Origin: Pseudomonas wadenswilerensis | GTDB lineage: Bacteria > Pseudomonadota > Gammaproteobacteria > Pseudomonadales > Pseudomonadaceae | Reading direction: 5' to 3' | Assembly (NCBI RefSeq): GCF_900497695.1 | Contig: NZ_UIDD01000010.1 | Location: forward strand, 620,001 to 684,000 | Length of the DNA: 64,000 nt | Shown here: positions 9,315-18,465 of the stretch, one piece after another | Layout of the letters: each line of letters starts with the position of its first letter | Numbering within the stretch: position 1 is the first letter of the stretch | Made by a program: the position numbers and the translations under genes | Notes under the pieces: generated by a model | Seen by the model: only the letters and a program-made list of their open reading frames with translations | Told to the model about the DNA's origin: nothing | Databases searched by the model: none

Positions 9315-10010
9315 ATGAACTACAGCGTTGCACCAATCGGCCACGTTCGCTCCTGCTTCAAGGAAAAGTTCGCCATTCCGCGCCAGCCACAACTGGCACC
9401 GGCTGCCCGTGGGGTATTGGAGTTGCTGCCGCCCTACGACAACGGCGAGGCCGTGGCCGGGCTGGAGCAGGTCAGCCATGTCTGGCTGCTGTTCCTGTTC
9501 CACCAGGCCCTGGAAGACAAGCCACGGCTGAAGGTGCGCCCGCCACGGCTGGGCGGCAACAAGTCCATGGGCGTGTTCGCCACCCGGGCTACCCACCGGC
9601 CCAACGGTATTGGTCAGTCGGTGGTCAGGCTGGAGAAGGTCGAGGCCGGTCGCTTGTGGTTGTCTGGTATCGACCTGCTCGATGGCACGCCGGTGCTCGA
9701 TATCAAACCCTACGTGCCCTACGCCGATGCCGTGGCCGGAGCGGTCAACCGCATGGCTGATGCGCCGCCTGCGCCGATTGCGGTGAGCTGGAGCGATACT
9801 GCCCTGTGCCAGGCACGCGAGCACGCCCTGCGCCTCGCCGAGCCACTGGTGGAGCTGATTGAGCAATGCCTGGCCCAGGACCCGCGCCCGGCCTACCAGG
9901 TACCGCCACCCGAGCGCGTGTACGGGGTCAAGTTCTGGGATGTACAGGTGCGCTGGCACTACCCGCAGCCGGATCAGATCCGGCTGCTGGAAGTGGTGAT
10001 GGACCAGTAG
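9315..10010 (+). CDS. trmO: tRNA (N6-threonylcarbamoyladenosine37-N6)-methyltransferase TrmO (TsaA)
   Basis: 231 residues. The UPF0066/VirR-like beta-barrel signature is clear: IGHVRSCFKEKFAIPRQP near the start and RPNGIGQSVVRLEKV plus DGTPVLDIKPY in the core. TrmO methylates t6A37 of tRNA-Thr(GGU) using SAM and sharpens ACY decoding. The ATG at 9315 lies 8 nt after the yehS stop; a GTG at 9300 overlapping yehS is an alternative. A terminator follows. Confidence 0.92.
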   Translation: MNYSVAPIGHVRSCFKEKFAIPRQPQLAPAARGVLELLPPYDNGEAVAGLEQVSHVWLLFLFHQALEDKPRLKVRPPRLGGNKSMGVFATRATHRPNGIGQSVVRLEKVEAGRLWLSGIDLLDGTPVLDIKPYVPYADAVAGAVNRMADAPPAPIAVSWSDTALCQAREHALRLAEPLVELIEQCLAQDPRPAYQVPPPERVYGVKFWDVQVRWHYPQPDQIRLLEVVMDQ

Positions 10011-10021
10011 GGCACAAAAAA

Positions 10022-10045
10022 AGCAGGCCGAAGCCTGCTTTTTTT
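10022..10045 (+). terminator. Rho-independent terminator after trmO
   Basis: Stem AGCAGGC/GCCTGCT with a CGAA loop, preceded by an A run and followed by a T run. Being symmetric, it can also serve the converging fpr transcript. Confidence 0.88.
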
Positions 10046-10059
10046 GTTTTCAGCGCCGC

Positions 10060-10839
10060 TTACTTCTCGACGAATGCACGCTCGATCAGGTAATCACCCG
10101 GCTCGCGCATACGCGCCGAGATCTTCAGGCCGAAGCTGTCGAGCACTTCGCTGGTCTCGTCGAGCATGCTCGGGCTACCGCAGATCATCGCACGATCGTC
10201 CTGCGGGTTGATCGGTGGCAGGCCGATGTCGCTGAACAGCTTGCCACTGCGCATCAGGTCGGTCAGGCGGCCCTGGTTTTCGAACGGCTCGCGGGTTACG
10301 GTCGGGTAGTAGATCAGCTTGTCACGCAGCGCCTCGCCGAAGAATTCGTTCTGCGGCAGGTGCTCGGTGATGAATTCGCGGTAGGCGACCTCGTTGACAT
10401 AGCGTACGCCGTGGACCAGGATCACTTTCTCGAAACGCTCGTAGGTTTCCGGGTCCTGGATGACGCTCATGAACGGCGCCAGGCCAGTACCGGTGCTGAG
10501 CAGGTACAAGTGCTTGCCCGGGTTCAGGTCGTCGAGTACCAAGGTACCGGTAGGCTTCTTGCTGATGATGATCTCATCGCCTTCCTTCAGGTGCTGCAGC
10601 TGGGAGGTCAGCGGGCCGTCCGGCACCTTGATGCTGAAGAACTCCAGATGCTCTTCCCAGTTCGGGCTGGCAATCGAGTAGGCGCGCATGAGCGGGCGGC
10701 CATTTGGCTGTTGCAGGCCGATCATCACGAACTGACCGTTCTCGAAGCGCAGGCCCGGGTCGCGGGTGCACTTGAAGCTGAACAGGGTGTCGTTCCAGTG
10801 GTGAACACTGAGGACACGTTCGTGGTTCATGTTGCTCAT
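10060..10839 (-). CDS. fpr: Ferredoxin/flavodoxin-NADP+ reductase Fpr
   Basis: 259 residues, the P. putida Fpr length. FAD-binding RAYSIAS (52-58) and NADP-binding STGTGLAPF (115-123) are present, and the protein ends with the typical ERAFVEK-like tail. Fpr passes electrons between NADPH and ferredoxin or flavodoxin and takes part in the superoxide response. The ATG at 10839 has AGGAG 7 nt upstream; the frame continues upstream without signal. It is divergent from finR, its known regulator in P. putida. Confidence 0.95.
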   Translation of the reverse strand: MSNMNHERVLSVHHWNDTLFSFKCTRDPGLRFENGQFVMIGLQQPNGRPLMRAYSIASPNWEEHLEFFSIKVPDGPLTSQLQHLKEGDEIIISKKPTGTLVLDDLNPGKHLYLLSTGTGLAPFMSVIQDPETYERFEKVILVHGVRYVNEVAYREFITEHLPQNEFFGEALRDKLIYYPTVTREPFENQGRLTDLMRSGKLFSDIGLPPINPQDDRAMICGSPSMLDETSEVLDSFGLKISARMREPGDYLIERAFVEK

Positions 10840-10906
10840 GTACGGGCTCCTGAAGAAAAACGCGGCGCTAAGCGAGAGCGCGATTGCGCAATAGTTTAGT
10901 GCCAGC

Positions 10907-10941
10907 GACAATATCTGTTAAATGAATTATCAAGATATGTC
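10907..10941. promoter_or_regulatory. Interrupted palindrome in the fpr-finR intergenic region, candidate FinR operator
   Basis: GACAATATCT at the left is complementary to AGATATGTC at the right, with a single-base gap. It is AT-rich, lies between the divergent fpr and finR starts, and has the inverted T-rich/A-rich form that LysR-type regulators bind. FinR binding here is inference from location. Confidence 0.5.
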
Positions 10942-10958
10942 TTATCGGTTATATAGAT

Positions 10959-11885
10959 ATGCGATTTACCCTTCGTCAGCTCCAGGTGTTCGTTGCCGTG
11001 GCCCAGTACCAAAGCGTCTCGCGGGCCGCTGGGATACTGGCGTTATCGCAGTCGGCCGCCAGTACATCGATCACTGAACTTGAGCGCCAGTCCAGCTGCC
11101 AGCTGTTCGACCGCGCCGGTAAACGCCTGAGCCTCAACGCCTTGGGCCATCAACTGCTGCCCCAGGCGGTGGCCCTGCTCGACCAGGCCAAGGAAATCGA
11201 GGACCTGCTCAACGGCAAGTCGGGTTTCGGCTCGCTGGCGGTGGGCGCGACCCTGACCATCGGCAATTACCTGGCCACCCTGTTGATCGGCAGCTTCATG
11301 CAGATTCACCCGGAAAGCCAGGTCAAGCTGCATGTACAGAACACTGCGCATATCGTGCAACAGGTTGCCCATTACGAAATTGATCTGGGTCTAATCGAAG
11401 GCGACTGCAACCATCCGGATCTGGAAGTCCAGCCCTGGGTCGAGGATGAACTGGTGGTGTTCTGCGCGCCTCAGCACCCGCTGGCCAAACGCGGTCAGGC
11501 AAGCATGGAAGAGTTGACCCACGAGGCCTGGATCCTGCGCGAACAAGGCTCCGGCACGCGCCTGACCTTTGATCAGGCCATGCGTCACCACCGCTCGAAC
11601 CTCAACATCCGCCTGGAGCTGGAACACACCGAGGCGATCAAACGGGCGGTCGAGTCGGGCCTGGGCATTGGCTGCATCTCGCGCCTGGCCCTGCGCGACG
11701 CATTTCGTCGCGGCAGCCTGGTGCCGGTGGAAACCCCCGAACTGGACCTGGCCCGGCAGTTCTTCTTCATCTGGCACAAGCAGAAGTACCAGACTTCCGC
11801 CATGCGCGAGTTTCTTGAACTGTGCAGAAGCTTTACCGCAGGCGTCAGCCGCAGCGACGAGATCGTCCTGCCGACCATTGCTTAA
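10959..11885 (+). CDS. finR: LysR-type regulator FinR
   Basis: 308 residues: winged HTH at ~1-60 (MRFTLRQLQVFVAVAQYQSVSRAA) and a LysR effector-binding domain after ~90. In P. putida FinR, divergent from fpr, activates fpr under superoxide and other oxidative stress; the same arrangement and length are seen here. The last four bases overlap the dgkA stop on the opposite strand. Confidence 0.88.
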   Translation: MRFTLRQLQVFVAVAQYQSVSRAAGILALSQSAASTSITELERQSSCQLFDRAGKRLSLNALGHQLLPQAVALLDQAKEIEDLLNGKSGFGSLAVGATLTIGNYLATLLIGSFMQIHPESQVKLHVQNTAHIVQQVAHYEIDLGLIEGDCNHPDLEVQPWVEDELVVFCAPQHPLAKRGQASMEELTHEAWILREQGSGTRLTFDQAMRHHRSNLNIRLELEHTEAIKRAVESGLGIGCISRLALRDAFRRGSLVPVETPELDLARQFFFIWHKQKYQTSAMREFLELCRSFTAGVSRSDEIVLPTIA

Positions 11886-12247
11886 AGCAGGATCACCGCC
11901 CAGACCAGGCCGACCATGCTCAGGGCGACGAACTGGGCAGCACTGCCCATGTCCTTGGCATTCTTCGACAACGGGTGGCGATCGAGGGAAATACGATCGA
12001 TCGCTGCCTCCACCGCCGAATTCAGCAGTTCGACAATCAGGCCCAGCAAGCACACCGCGATCAGGATCGCCCGCTCGGCGCGGCTGACATCCAGCCAGAA
12101 CGCCACCGGGATCAGCAAGACGTTGAGCAGCACCAGCTGCCGGAACGCAGCCTCGCCAGTGAAAGCGGCGCGCAGGCCGTCAAACGAATAGCCCGCGGCA
12201 TTGAAAATACGTTTAAGGCCGGTCTGGCCCTTGAAAGGCGACGACAT
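11882..12247 (-). CDS. dgkA: Diacylglycerol kinase DgkA
   Basis: 121 residues with three membrane helices and the catalytic family motif EAAIDRIS (E. coli EAVVDRI) after helix 1. It phosphorylates diacylglycerol to phosphatidate in the inner membrane, recycling lipid from glycan transfer reactions. It converges on finR and lies downstream of erdR, the same order as PA3603-PA3604. Confidence 0.95.
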   Translation of the reverse strand: MSSPFKGQTGLKRIFNAAGYSFDGLRAAFTGEAAFRQLVLLNVLLIPVAFWLDVSRAERAILIAVCLLGLIVELLNSAVEAAIDRISLDRHPLSKNAKDMGSAAQFVALSMVGLVWAVILL

Positions 12248-12322
12248 AGAAGATCACTTATTCCACTGAAAGCGCTGCAGCCTAGTGTAGATCGGGTTAA
12301 AAAAGCGTGAAGGCCAATGGCC

Positions 12323-12973
12323 TTAACTGGCTGAAACCGATTCCAGTTGTTGCAGCAGCAAGGCGGCCTGGGTACGGGTACGAACGCCGAGCTTGCGGAA
12401 GATCGCCGTGACATGGGCCTTGATAGTCGCTTCCGACACGTTAAGCTCGTAAGCGATCTGCTTGTTCAGCAAGCCCTCACAGACCATGGTCAGCACCCGG
12501 AACTGTTGCGGCGTCAGGCTCGCAAGGCCTTCACTGGCGGCCTTGGCCTCGGCGGACACGTCGACTTTCTCGAAGGCCTGCGGCGGCCACCAGACCTCAC
12601 CATCAAGGACCTTCTGCACGGCGTCCTGAATCACTTCCAGCGGGCTCGATTTGGGGATGAAACCACTGGCGCCGAACTCACGCGACTTGACCACGACTGC
12701 GGCTTCTTCCTGCGCCGAGACCATCACCACCGGAATCTGCGGATACTGCCCGCGCAACAGGACCAGCCCGGAGAACCCGTAGGCTCCAGGCATGTTCAGG
12801 TCCAGCAGCACCAGGTCCCAGTCGGACTTTTCAGTCAGGCGGGTTTCCAGTTCGGCGATGCTTGCCACTTCAACCAGACGTACATCCGGGCCCAGGCCCA
12901 GGGTGACGGCCTGGCGCAACGCACTGCGAAACAGCGGGTGGTCGTCGGCAATCAGGATTTCGTATGTGGCCAT
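12323..12973 (-). CDS. erdR: LuxR-type response regulator ErdR
   Basis: 216 residues. The receiver domain has the acidic pair at D10-D11 and the phospho-acceptor D58 in LLDLNMP. The C-terminal LuxR HTH starts near residue 150 (LTPQQFRVLTMVCEGLLNKQIAYEL). ErdR (PA3604) belongs to the regulatory network of ethanol oxidation and acetate use in Pseudomonas. The ATG at 12973 begins MATYEILIADDHP, as in homologues. No sensor kinase gene is adjacent, so it is an orphan here. Confidence 0.85.
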   Translation of the reverse strand: MATYEILIADDHPLFRSALRQAVTLGLGPDVRLVEVASIAELETRLTEKSDWDLVLLDLNMPGAYGFSGLVLLRGQYPQIPVVMVSAQEEAAVVVKSREFGASGFIPKSSPLEVIQDAVQKVLDGEVWWPPQAFEKVDVSAEAKAASEGLASLTPQQFRVLTMVCEGLLNKQIAYELNVSEATIKAHVTAIFRKLGVRTRTQAALLLQQLESVSAS

Positions 12974-13233
12974 CGATCTAATGATCCTGTTCTGTGCAGG
13001 CGCAGGAAGGAAGAATAGGCGCCTGGCGGGCAACTCGAGGCTACGGCAACGCCGTAAGCCCAAAAGGCACATCGAGGCCAGGAAAAACAGCGTTTCAAGC
13101 CTTCGTCGTGCCCGAATCGGCGCCAAGGATGCCGAGCCTGGATCGGGTGGTCAAGTTCAATACCCGCCCCTGCTCGCCCCCCTGGCCACCAATCCGAGCA
13201 TTATGCCGCAAAGTGCCGCGCCTGCCCCTTGTA

Positions 13234-13944
13234 CTATAGGAAGGTATGCAAACGCTGGTGCACGGTGTCCTGTTCATCCAGCGGCAATTGATGCTTGGCA
13301 CTCAGGTAATGGGTGGTGAACACGTCCAGGTAGGCGTCCAGCGCCTCGGCAGCGCGTTGATCACCCGCCAGTTCCAGGCACATGGCCGCCACTTCGGCGG
13401 TGCAAAAGTGATCGTCACGCTTGGAGCGGCGCAGGCGATAGCGCGAAATCTGCTCCGGTTGCAGGCTCAGTACCGGAAAACGGTTCAGGTACGGGCTCTT
13501 GCGAAACATCTTGCGGGCTTCGGTCCAGGTGGCGTCCAGCAGGATGAACAGCGGACGCTTGCCCGGTACACGCGCCACCTCGTTGACCACCCGCCCAGGC
13601 TCGACGAACTCACCGGGGAAGACAATGTAAGGCTGCCAGTGCGGCTGCTCGAGCAAGGCCAGCAAGGACTCGTCGACGGCCGTACGCTGCCAGCCGAATG
13701 CCGAGGTGTCGGCAATCAGGTCGGCGATCAGCCAGCCGGTATTGGTCGGTTTGAGTGGCTCGGTGTCATGCATCAGCAGGCACATGCCTGAATCGGCCGG
13801 CACTTGCGGGCGCCAGGCACACAGGCAATAGCTGAAAATCACCCGGCATTGAGGACAGCGCGGCGCCCGGGAGCCGCGGGCAACGAAGGGTTTGACACTG
13901 CGCGCCAGGCGCTCGGCGCGCAGGCGCGATACGGCATGGCTCAT
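13234..13944 (-). CDS. tapT: DTW-domain tRNA-uridine aminocarboxypropyltransferase (TapT/YfiP family)
   Basis: 236 residues. It carries an N-terminal Cys cluster (CPQC...CLC) suited to zinc and the name-giving DATW motif in ILLDATWTEARKM. DTW proteins transfer the 3-amino-3-carboxypropyl group of SAM to tRNA uridine 47 (acp3U). The start at 13944 (MSHAVSR) is preferred over upstream in-frame Met codons that read into low-quality sequence. The 260-base gap towards erdR shows no further gene. Confidence 0.85.
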   Translation of the reverse strand: MSHAVSRLRAERLARSVKPFVARGSRAPRCPQCRVIFSYCLCAWRPQVPADSGMCLLMHDTEPLKPTNTGWLIADLIADTSAFGWQRTAVDESLLALLEQPHWQPYIVFPGEFVEPGRVVNEVARVPGKRPLFILLDATWTEARKMFRKSPYLNRFPVLSLQPEQISRYRLRRSKRDDHFCTAEVAAMCLELAGDQRAAEALDAYLDVFTTHYLSAKHQLPLDEQDTVHQRLHTFL

Positions 13945-14180
13945 GACTGGGCACAACGTGGGCAAGAAAGGGATGGCACTGCTCGGACTCGGCAAGACAG
14001 GAAACCCGCACAGTTTATCAGAGCCTGCCTACTGGTTGACGGGATTTGCCGTGCAGCTCTAGCGCCGACTCCCTATAATCCTCAACCTGTCGCTACCCGC
14101 TGGCATTGCCGTTGCGCCCGTGACGGAACACCGTGCGCCGTTGTTGGTCCAATTGCCAGTTACCGAACCAGGAGAGATTC

Positions 14181-14597
14181 ATGCTGCGTTTCATCGCCCC
14201 GTCCCTGAGCCTGTTGCTCGCCCTGCCACTGGCGGCAAATGCTGCGTCCAAGCAGGAATACGAGCTGAGCCAGATGCTGCAAAAAGTTGCCAAGCAGAGC
14301 AGCGTTGGCACGCCGCGGGCGATCAACGAAGACATCCTCGACCAGGGCTACACCGTCGAAGGCAAACAGCTGATCAATCACCTGAGTGTGCTCCCCAGCC
14401 ATGCGCAAAAAATGCAGGCCGACCCGAACAGGGTGCGCAGCCAGTTGGGTGACAGCGTGTGCAAGAACTCCGGCTTTCGCCAGTTGCTCGCCAAAGGCGC
14501 GGTGCTGACCTACCGCTTCACCGAGTACAAAACCAACCGCCCGGTTAGCGAACAGGCATTCAATGCCGCCAGCTGTGGCCTGAAAATCCAGAAGTAA
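14181..14597 (+). CDS. PA3611-like secreted protein (QSregVF family)
   Basis: 138 residues with a signal peptide ending near ANA (residues 1-21). The remainder, with two conserved Cys in the C-terminal half (VCKNSGF, AASCGLK), matches the Pseudomonas 'quorum-sensing-regulated virulence factor' family of PA3611, which is periplasmic or secreted. GGAGAG lies 6 nt before the ATG. The precise molecular role is unknown. Confidence 0.8.
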   Translation: MLRFIAPSLSLLLALPLAANAASKQEYELSQMLQKVAKQSSVGTPRAINEDILDQGYTVEGKQLINHLSVLPSHAQKMQADPNRVRSQLGDSVCKNSGFRQLLAKGAVLTYRFTEYKTNRPVSEQAFNAASCGLKIQK

Positions 14598-14602
14598 CTG
14601 TT

Positions 14603-14803
14603 TTAGGCCACTCGCTCCCTGTCGCGCCGCTGTTTTTCATCGGCGCGCAGTTCGGCCACCAGCGCCTGGATATACCGCGAGTGCCGCTCCCCTCCCCCCA
14701 GCCGTCGCAGGCACTCCTGTTCAAGGCTCAGGTTATTGGCCTGCGCCGCGCGCTCAAGCATCCGGTACAGCTGCTCGTCGAGCTCTAGGTTAAGCCGTTG
14801 CAT
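14603..14803 (-). CDS. Small ribbon-helix-helix DNA-binding protein (FitA/Arc-like)
   Basis: 66 residues. The N-terminal strand MQRLNLELDEQLYRML followed by two helices is the ribbon-helix-helix pattern of FitA/Arc-type regulators, many of which are antitoxins. No toxin (such as a PIN-domain gene) is beside it, so it may be a solitary regulator. GGGAGG lies 7 nt before the ATG at 14803, which decides the start. Confidence 0.7.
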   Translation of the reverse strand: MQRLNLELDEQLYRMLERAAQANNLSLEQECLRRLGGGERHSRYIQALVAELRADEKQRRDRERVA

Positions 14804-14821
14804 GCTGCAGCCTCCCTGCAC

Positions 14822-15198
14822 CGCGACTGTCGCTCTGGACTTTCAGTTAACCAGACCCACGCAATGATTGGATCCTGGCTGACGAGCGGTCCCTGCTCAT
14901 GCCCGGTTCAGAGCGGATCATCCTGCATAAACACGCGCCAGGGTCTAGATTGATAGCAACCACCCTGTATTTTTCGGGCAAGCAAAGGGGGTTGCCCATT
15001 GCTGCTATGCGTTGCACTTGAAGACATGAAGAACAATAAGTTGTATGGACCCATTACCACTGCACTGAGACCTTGCAGGTCTACTGCAATGCTCGGGGGC
15101 CACACTCGAGCCACGGCAGCCAGCGACACATGCAGTGTCGCGGCCGGGCAGCCCATTGCCACCCGGTCAGAGGTTTTGCTGCAGAAGGAGACGTTTGA
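14822..15198. other. Gene-free 5' region of the LOG gene with a perfect 7-bp inverted repeat
   Basis: About 380 bases without a convincing gene. The only structure seen is GCGACAC-atgca-GTGTCGC at 15123-15141, about 58 nt before the next start. It could be an operator or leader hairpin. AAGGAG lies 8 nt before the ATG at 15199. Confidence 0.5.
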
Positions 15199-16317
15199 AT
15201 GCCTTACCAACCGAACGAACTGCTATCGAGTCACTTCAGGAACAACGGAATCGACCTGAGCAAGATTGAAGAACAACTGAACCTGGTCGCGCCCAACAGC
15301 CCCAACCTGCCGCTGTACCGCGACATGATGCTGACCGTCCTGCGCATGGCCCATGACGACCGCAACCGCTGGAACGCCAAGATCACCCTGCAAGCCCTGC
15401 GCGAGCTTGATCACGCCTTTCGCACCCTTGAACAGTACAAGGGGCGCCGCAAGGTCACGGTGTTTGGCTCGGCTCGAACACCCATTGAACACCCGATGTA
15501 TGCCCTGGCCCGAGAACTTGGCGCAACCCTGGCACGCTCCGACCTGATGGTGATTACCGGCGCCGGTGGCGGCATCATGGCCGCCGCCCATGAAGGCGCA
15601 GGGGTGGAACACAGCCTGGGCTTCAACATCACCCTACCCTTCGAGCAACATGCCAACGCCACGGTGGACGGCACCGACAAGTTGCTGCCGTTTCATTTCT
15701 TCTTCATTCGCAAGCTGTTCTTCGTCAAGGAGGCCGACGCCCTGGTCCTGTGCCCAGGCGGGTTCGGTACCCTGGATGAAGCCCTGGAAGTACTGACCCT
15801 GATCCAGACCGGCAAAAGTCCGCTGGTGCCGGTAGTACTGCTGGATTCGCCAGGCGGCACCTTCTGGCAGGAAGCCCTGAATTTCATCACCCGCCAACTG
15901 GAAGAGAACCGCTACATCCTGCCCAGCGACATGAAACTGCTGCGCCTGGTGTACACCGCCGACGAAGCGGTGGAAGAAATCAACCAGTTCTACAGTAACT
16001 ACCACTCCAGCCGCTGGCTGAAGAACCAGTTTGTGATCCGCATGCAGCATCCGCTCAGTGAAGCGGCATTGTTTGATTTGCAGGAAGGGTTTGCCGATTT
16101 GCGCCTGAGCGGCAACTTTCATCAGCACGCCTACGGAGGCGAGCAGCATGACGAAGCCCGCTTCAGTCATTTGACACGCCTGGCCTTTGCCTTTAACGGG
16201 CGCGATCAGGGACGCCTGCGCGAACTGGTGGACTTCATCAACCTGTCGGAAAACTGGGCCAAGCCGGAGCCCATGCACACCACCCAACGGGCACGTGAAG
16301 CGCTGAAAGTCACCTGA
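15199..16317 (+). CDS. LOG-family protein (possible nucleotide 5'-monophosphate phosphoribohydrolase)
   Basis: 372 residues. The lysine-decarboxylase-like Rossmann fold of LOG/PpnN proteins shows VFGSART, TGAGGGIMAAAHEGA and the PGGFGTLDEALEVL nucleotide-hydrolase signature (PGGxGTxxE). LOG enzymes release ribose-5-phosphate from nucleotide monophosphates. The long N- and C-terminal extensions relative to short LOG proteins put it in the type II group. It lies convergent to recX. Confidence 0.85.
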   Translation: MPYQPNELLSSHFRNNGIDLSKIEEQLNLVAPNSPNLPLYRDMMLTVLRMAHDDRNRWNAKITLQALRELDHAFRTLEQYKGRRKVTVFGSARTPIEHPMYALARELGATLARSDLMVITGAGGGIMAAAHEGAGVEHSLGFNITLPFEQHANATVDGTDKLLPFHFFFIRKLFFVKEADALVLCPGGFGTLDEALEVLTLIQTGKSPLVPVVLLDSPGGTFWQEALNFITRQLEENRYILPSDMKLLRLVYTADEAVEEINQFYSNYHSSRWLKNQFVIRMQHPLSEAALFDLQEGFADLRLSGNFHQHAYGGEQHDEARFSHLTRLAFAFNGRDQGRLRELVDFINLSENWAKPEPMHTTQRAREALKVT

Positions 16318-16321
16318 GCCG

Positions 16322-16789
16322 TCAGTCGTCCAGCCCTCGGCCGCTCAACAGGCGGCCGACCGACTCCATGGAGAAGCCACGGTAAACCAGAAAACGGGTT
16401 TGCTGTGCGCGGCTGCGCGGATCGACAGGTAACTGGCCGGCAAACTTGCGCTGCCAGACATCCAGTAACCGGGCCGACCAGTCCACCCCGCATTCACGCA
16501 GGGCCTGGTCGATATCACCACGGTGCAGCCCGCGCTGGCCCAGCTCTTCACGAATACGCGCAGGGCCATAGCCCGAGCGTGAACGGTAGCTGATGAAGCT
16601 TTCCAGGTAACGGGCTTCACTGAGCAGGCCCTCTTCCGTCAGACGGTCGAGCTCCTGATCAATCAATTCGGGGGGAGCGCCGCGCTGACGCAACTTGCGC
16701 GTCAGCTCGACTCGACCGTGCTCGCGACGTGCGAGCAGGTCCATGGCTGTCCGCCTTACGGCGACGGGGGTATCGAGTACGGCGGACAT
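16322..16789 (-). CDS. recX: Regulatory protein RecX
   Basis: 155 residues composed of three repeated three-helix modules, with the RecX pattern LTEEGLLSEARYLESFISYRSRSGYGPARI. RecX caps or disassembles RecA filaments. It starts 9 nt after the recA stop on the same strand, so it is probably expressed by read-through from the SOS-controlled recA promoter. The Shine-Dalgarno is weak, consistent with low RecX levels. Confidence 0.95.
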   Translation of the reverse strand: MSAVLDTPVAVRRTAMDLLARREHGRVELTRKLRQRGAPPELIDQELDRLTEEGLLSEARYLESFISYRSRSGYGPARIREELGQRGLHRGDIDQALRECGVDWSARLLDVWQRKFAGQLPVDPRSRAQQTRFLVYRGFSMESVGRLLSGRGLDD

Positions 16790-16797
16790 GGGGGCGA

Positions 16798-17865
16798 TCA
16801 GTAGGCGTCAGCTTCGGCCACATCGTCTTCAGGCTCAGCAGTAACCGCAGCAGCTTTGCCAGCCGCTTCAACGGCACCGGCATTCAGCAGCTTGTCGCGG
16901 ATCTGCTTCTCGAGAGTCGCGGCGATTTCCGGGTTCTCCTGGAGGAACTTGGCCGAGTTGGCCTTGCCCTGACCGATCTTGCTGCCCTGGTAGCTGTACC
17001 AGGCACCGGCTTTTTCCAGGAAGCCGTGCAGCACGCCGAGGTCGATGATTTCGCCGTTGCGGTAGATGCCCTTGCCGTAGAGGATCTGGAACTCAGCCTG
17101 ACGGAATGGCGGCGCCACCTTGTTCTTGACGATTTTGACCCGGGTTTCGCTGCCGACCACTTCGTCGCCTTCCTTCACCGCGCCGGTACGGCGGATGTCG
17201 AGACGGACCGAAGCATAGAACTTCAGCGCGTTACCACCGGTGGTGGTTTCCGGGCTGCCGAACATCACGCCGATTTTCATGCGGATCTGGTTGATGAAGA
17301 TCACCAGGCAGTTGGCATTCTTGATGTTACCGGTGATTTTACGCAGCGCCTGGGACATCAGACGAGCCTGCAGGCCCACGTGCATGTCGCCCATTTCGCC
17401 TTCGATCTCGGCCTTGGGTACCAGGGCTGCCACGGAGTCGACGATGATCACGTCAACAGCGTTGGAGCGCACCAGCATGTCGGTGATTTCCAGGGCCTGT
17501 TCGCCGGTGTCCGGCTGCGAGACCAGCAGGTCGTCGACGTTGACGCCCAGCTTGCCGGCGTATTCCGGGTCCAGGGCGTGCTCGGCGTCGACGAAGGCAC
17601 AGGTAGCGCCAGCTTTCTGTGCCTGGGCAATCACCGACAGGGTCAGGGTGGTTTTACCGGACGACTCAGGGCCGTAGATTTCGACGATACGACCTTTTGG
17701 CAGACCGCCAATGCCCAGGGCAATGTCCAGGCCCAGGGAGCCGGTGGAAATGGCCGGAATCGCCTGGCGCTCGTGATCGCCCATGCGCATGACCGCGCCT
17801 TTACCGAATTGACGCTCGATTTGCCCCAGGGCCGCAGCCAAGGCGCGCTTCTTGTTGTCGTCCAT
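16798..17865 (-). CDS. recA: Recombinase RecA
   Basis: 355 residues. Walker A GPESSGKTT at 65-73, and an acidic C-terminal tail. RecA drives homologous recombination and, as a filament on single-stranded DNA, triggers self-cleavage of LexA and of S24 phage repressors such as the tailocin repressor in this window. The ATG at 17865 (MDDNKKRALAAALGQ) is the family start. A LexA box lies 43 nt upstream. Confidence 0.98.
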   Translation of the reverse strand: MDDNKKRALAAALGQIERQFGKGAVMRMGDHERQAIPAISTGSLGLDIALGIGGLPKGRIVEIYGPESSGKTTLTLSVIAQAQKAGATCAFVDAEHALDPEYAGKLGVNVDDLLVSQPDTGEQALEITDMLVRSNAVDVIIVDSVAALVPKAEIEGEMGDMHVGLQARLMSQALRKITGNIKNANCLVIFINQIRMKIGVMFGSPETTTGGNALKFYASVRLDIRRTGAVKEGDEVVGSETRVKIVKNKVAPPFRQAEFQILYGKGIYRNGEIIDLGVLHGFLEKAGAWYSYQGSKIGQGKANSAKFLQENPEIAATLEKQIRDKLLNAGAVEAAGKAAAVTAEPEDDVAEADAY

Positions 17866-17907
17866 TGAAGTCCTCACGTAATCGATAGGGCCTGACGGCC
17901 AGAACAC

Positions 17908-17923
17908 CTGTATAAGTAGCCAG
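17908..17923 (-). promoter_or_regulatory. LexA (SOS) box of recA
   Basis: CTGTATAAGTAGCCAG on the plus strand fits CTG-N10-CAG. It lies 43 bases upstream of the recA start, where the SOS operator is expected. Confidence 0.85.
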
Positions 17924-17968
17924 TATTATTCCACAGGGTTTTCTTCCCGCCTACCCCCGATGTGCGAT

Positions 17969-18451
17969 TTACTCTGCACCAAGCTGTAACAAGCCCTCTA
18001 GCGCGGCGATTACCGTTTGTCGGCGAACCGCGTCACGGTCGCCGTCGAAGTGCCTGCGCTCGCTGCTGACATCGCTGCCATCGGCCCAGGCCAGCCATAC
18101 CGTACCCACCGGTTTCGTCGGCGAGCCGCCATCAGGCCCGGCCACGCCGCTGACCGCCACGGCAAAACGCGCGCCACTGGCGGCCTGGGCGCCACGGACC
18201 ATGGCCTCGACCACTTCCTGGCTGACCGCCCCTACTTGAGCGAACAGCGCCTCGGGCACCGCCAGCTGGCGGGTCTTCTGGCTGTTGGAATAAGTCACGT
18301 AACCGGCCTCGAACCAGGCCGAGCTGCCCGGAATGCGGGTAATGGCCTCGGCAATGCCACCACCGGTGCAGGATTCGGCCGTAGTCACCTGGGCATTGAA
18401 GCGGCGCAGATGTTCCCCCAGGCGGGCGGACAGTGCAGTGATCGGGTCCAT
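17969..18451 (-). CDS. cinA: Nicotinamide-nucleotide amidase (PncC/CinA C-terminal type)
   Basis: 160 residues, only the CinA C-terminal domain. TAESCTGGGIAE (24-35) includes the nucleophile Ser27, and AVSGVAGPDGG is conserved. It deamidates nicotinamide mononucleotide in pyridine-nucleotide salvage. GGAG lies 7 nt before the ATG. Its start is only 14 nt from the stop of the bacteriocin immunity gene, on the same strand and without a visible terminator. Confidence 0.94.
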   Translation of the reverse strand: MDPITALSARLGEHLRRFNAQVTTAESCTGGGIAEAITRIPGSSAWFEAGYVTYSNSQKTRQLAVPEALFAQVGAVSQEVVEAMVRGAQAASGARFAVAVSGVAGPDGGSPTKPVGTVWLAWADGSDVSSERRHFDGDRDAVRRQTVIAALEGLLQLGAE

Positions 18452-18465
18452 GACAAGCTCCTTGT

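Noticed and set aside
14603..14803. Toxin-antitoxin system
   Set aside because: The ribbon-helix-helix protein looks antitoxin-like, but no partner toxin gene is found on either side.
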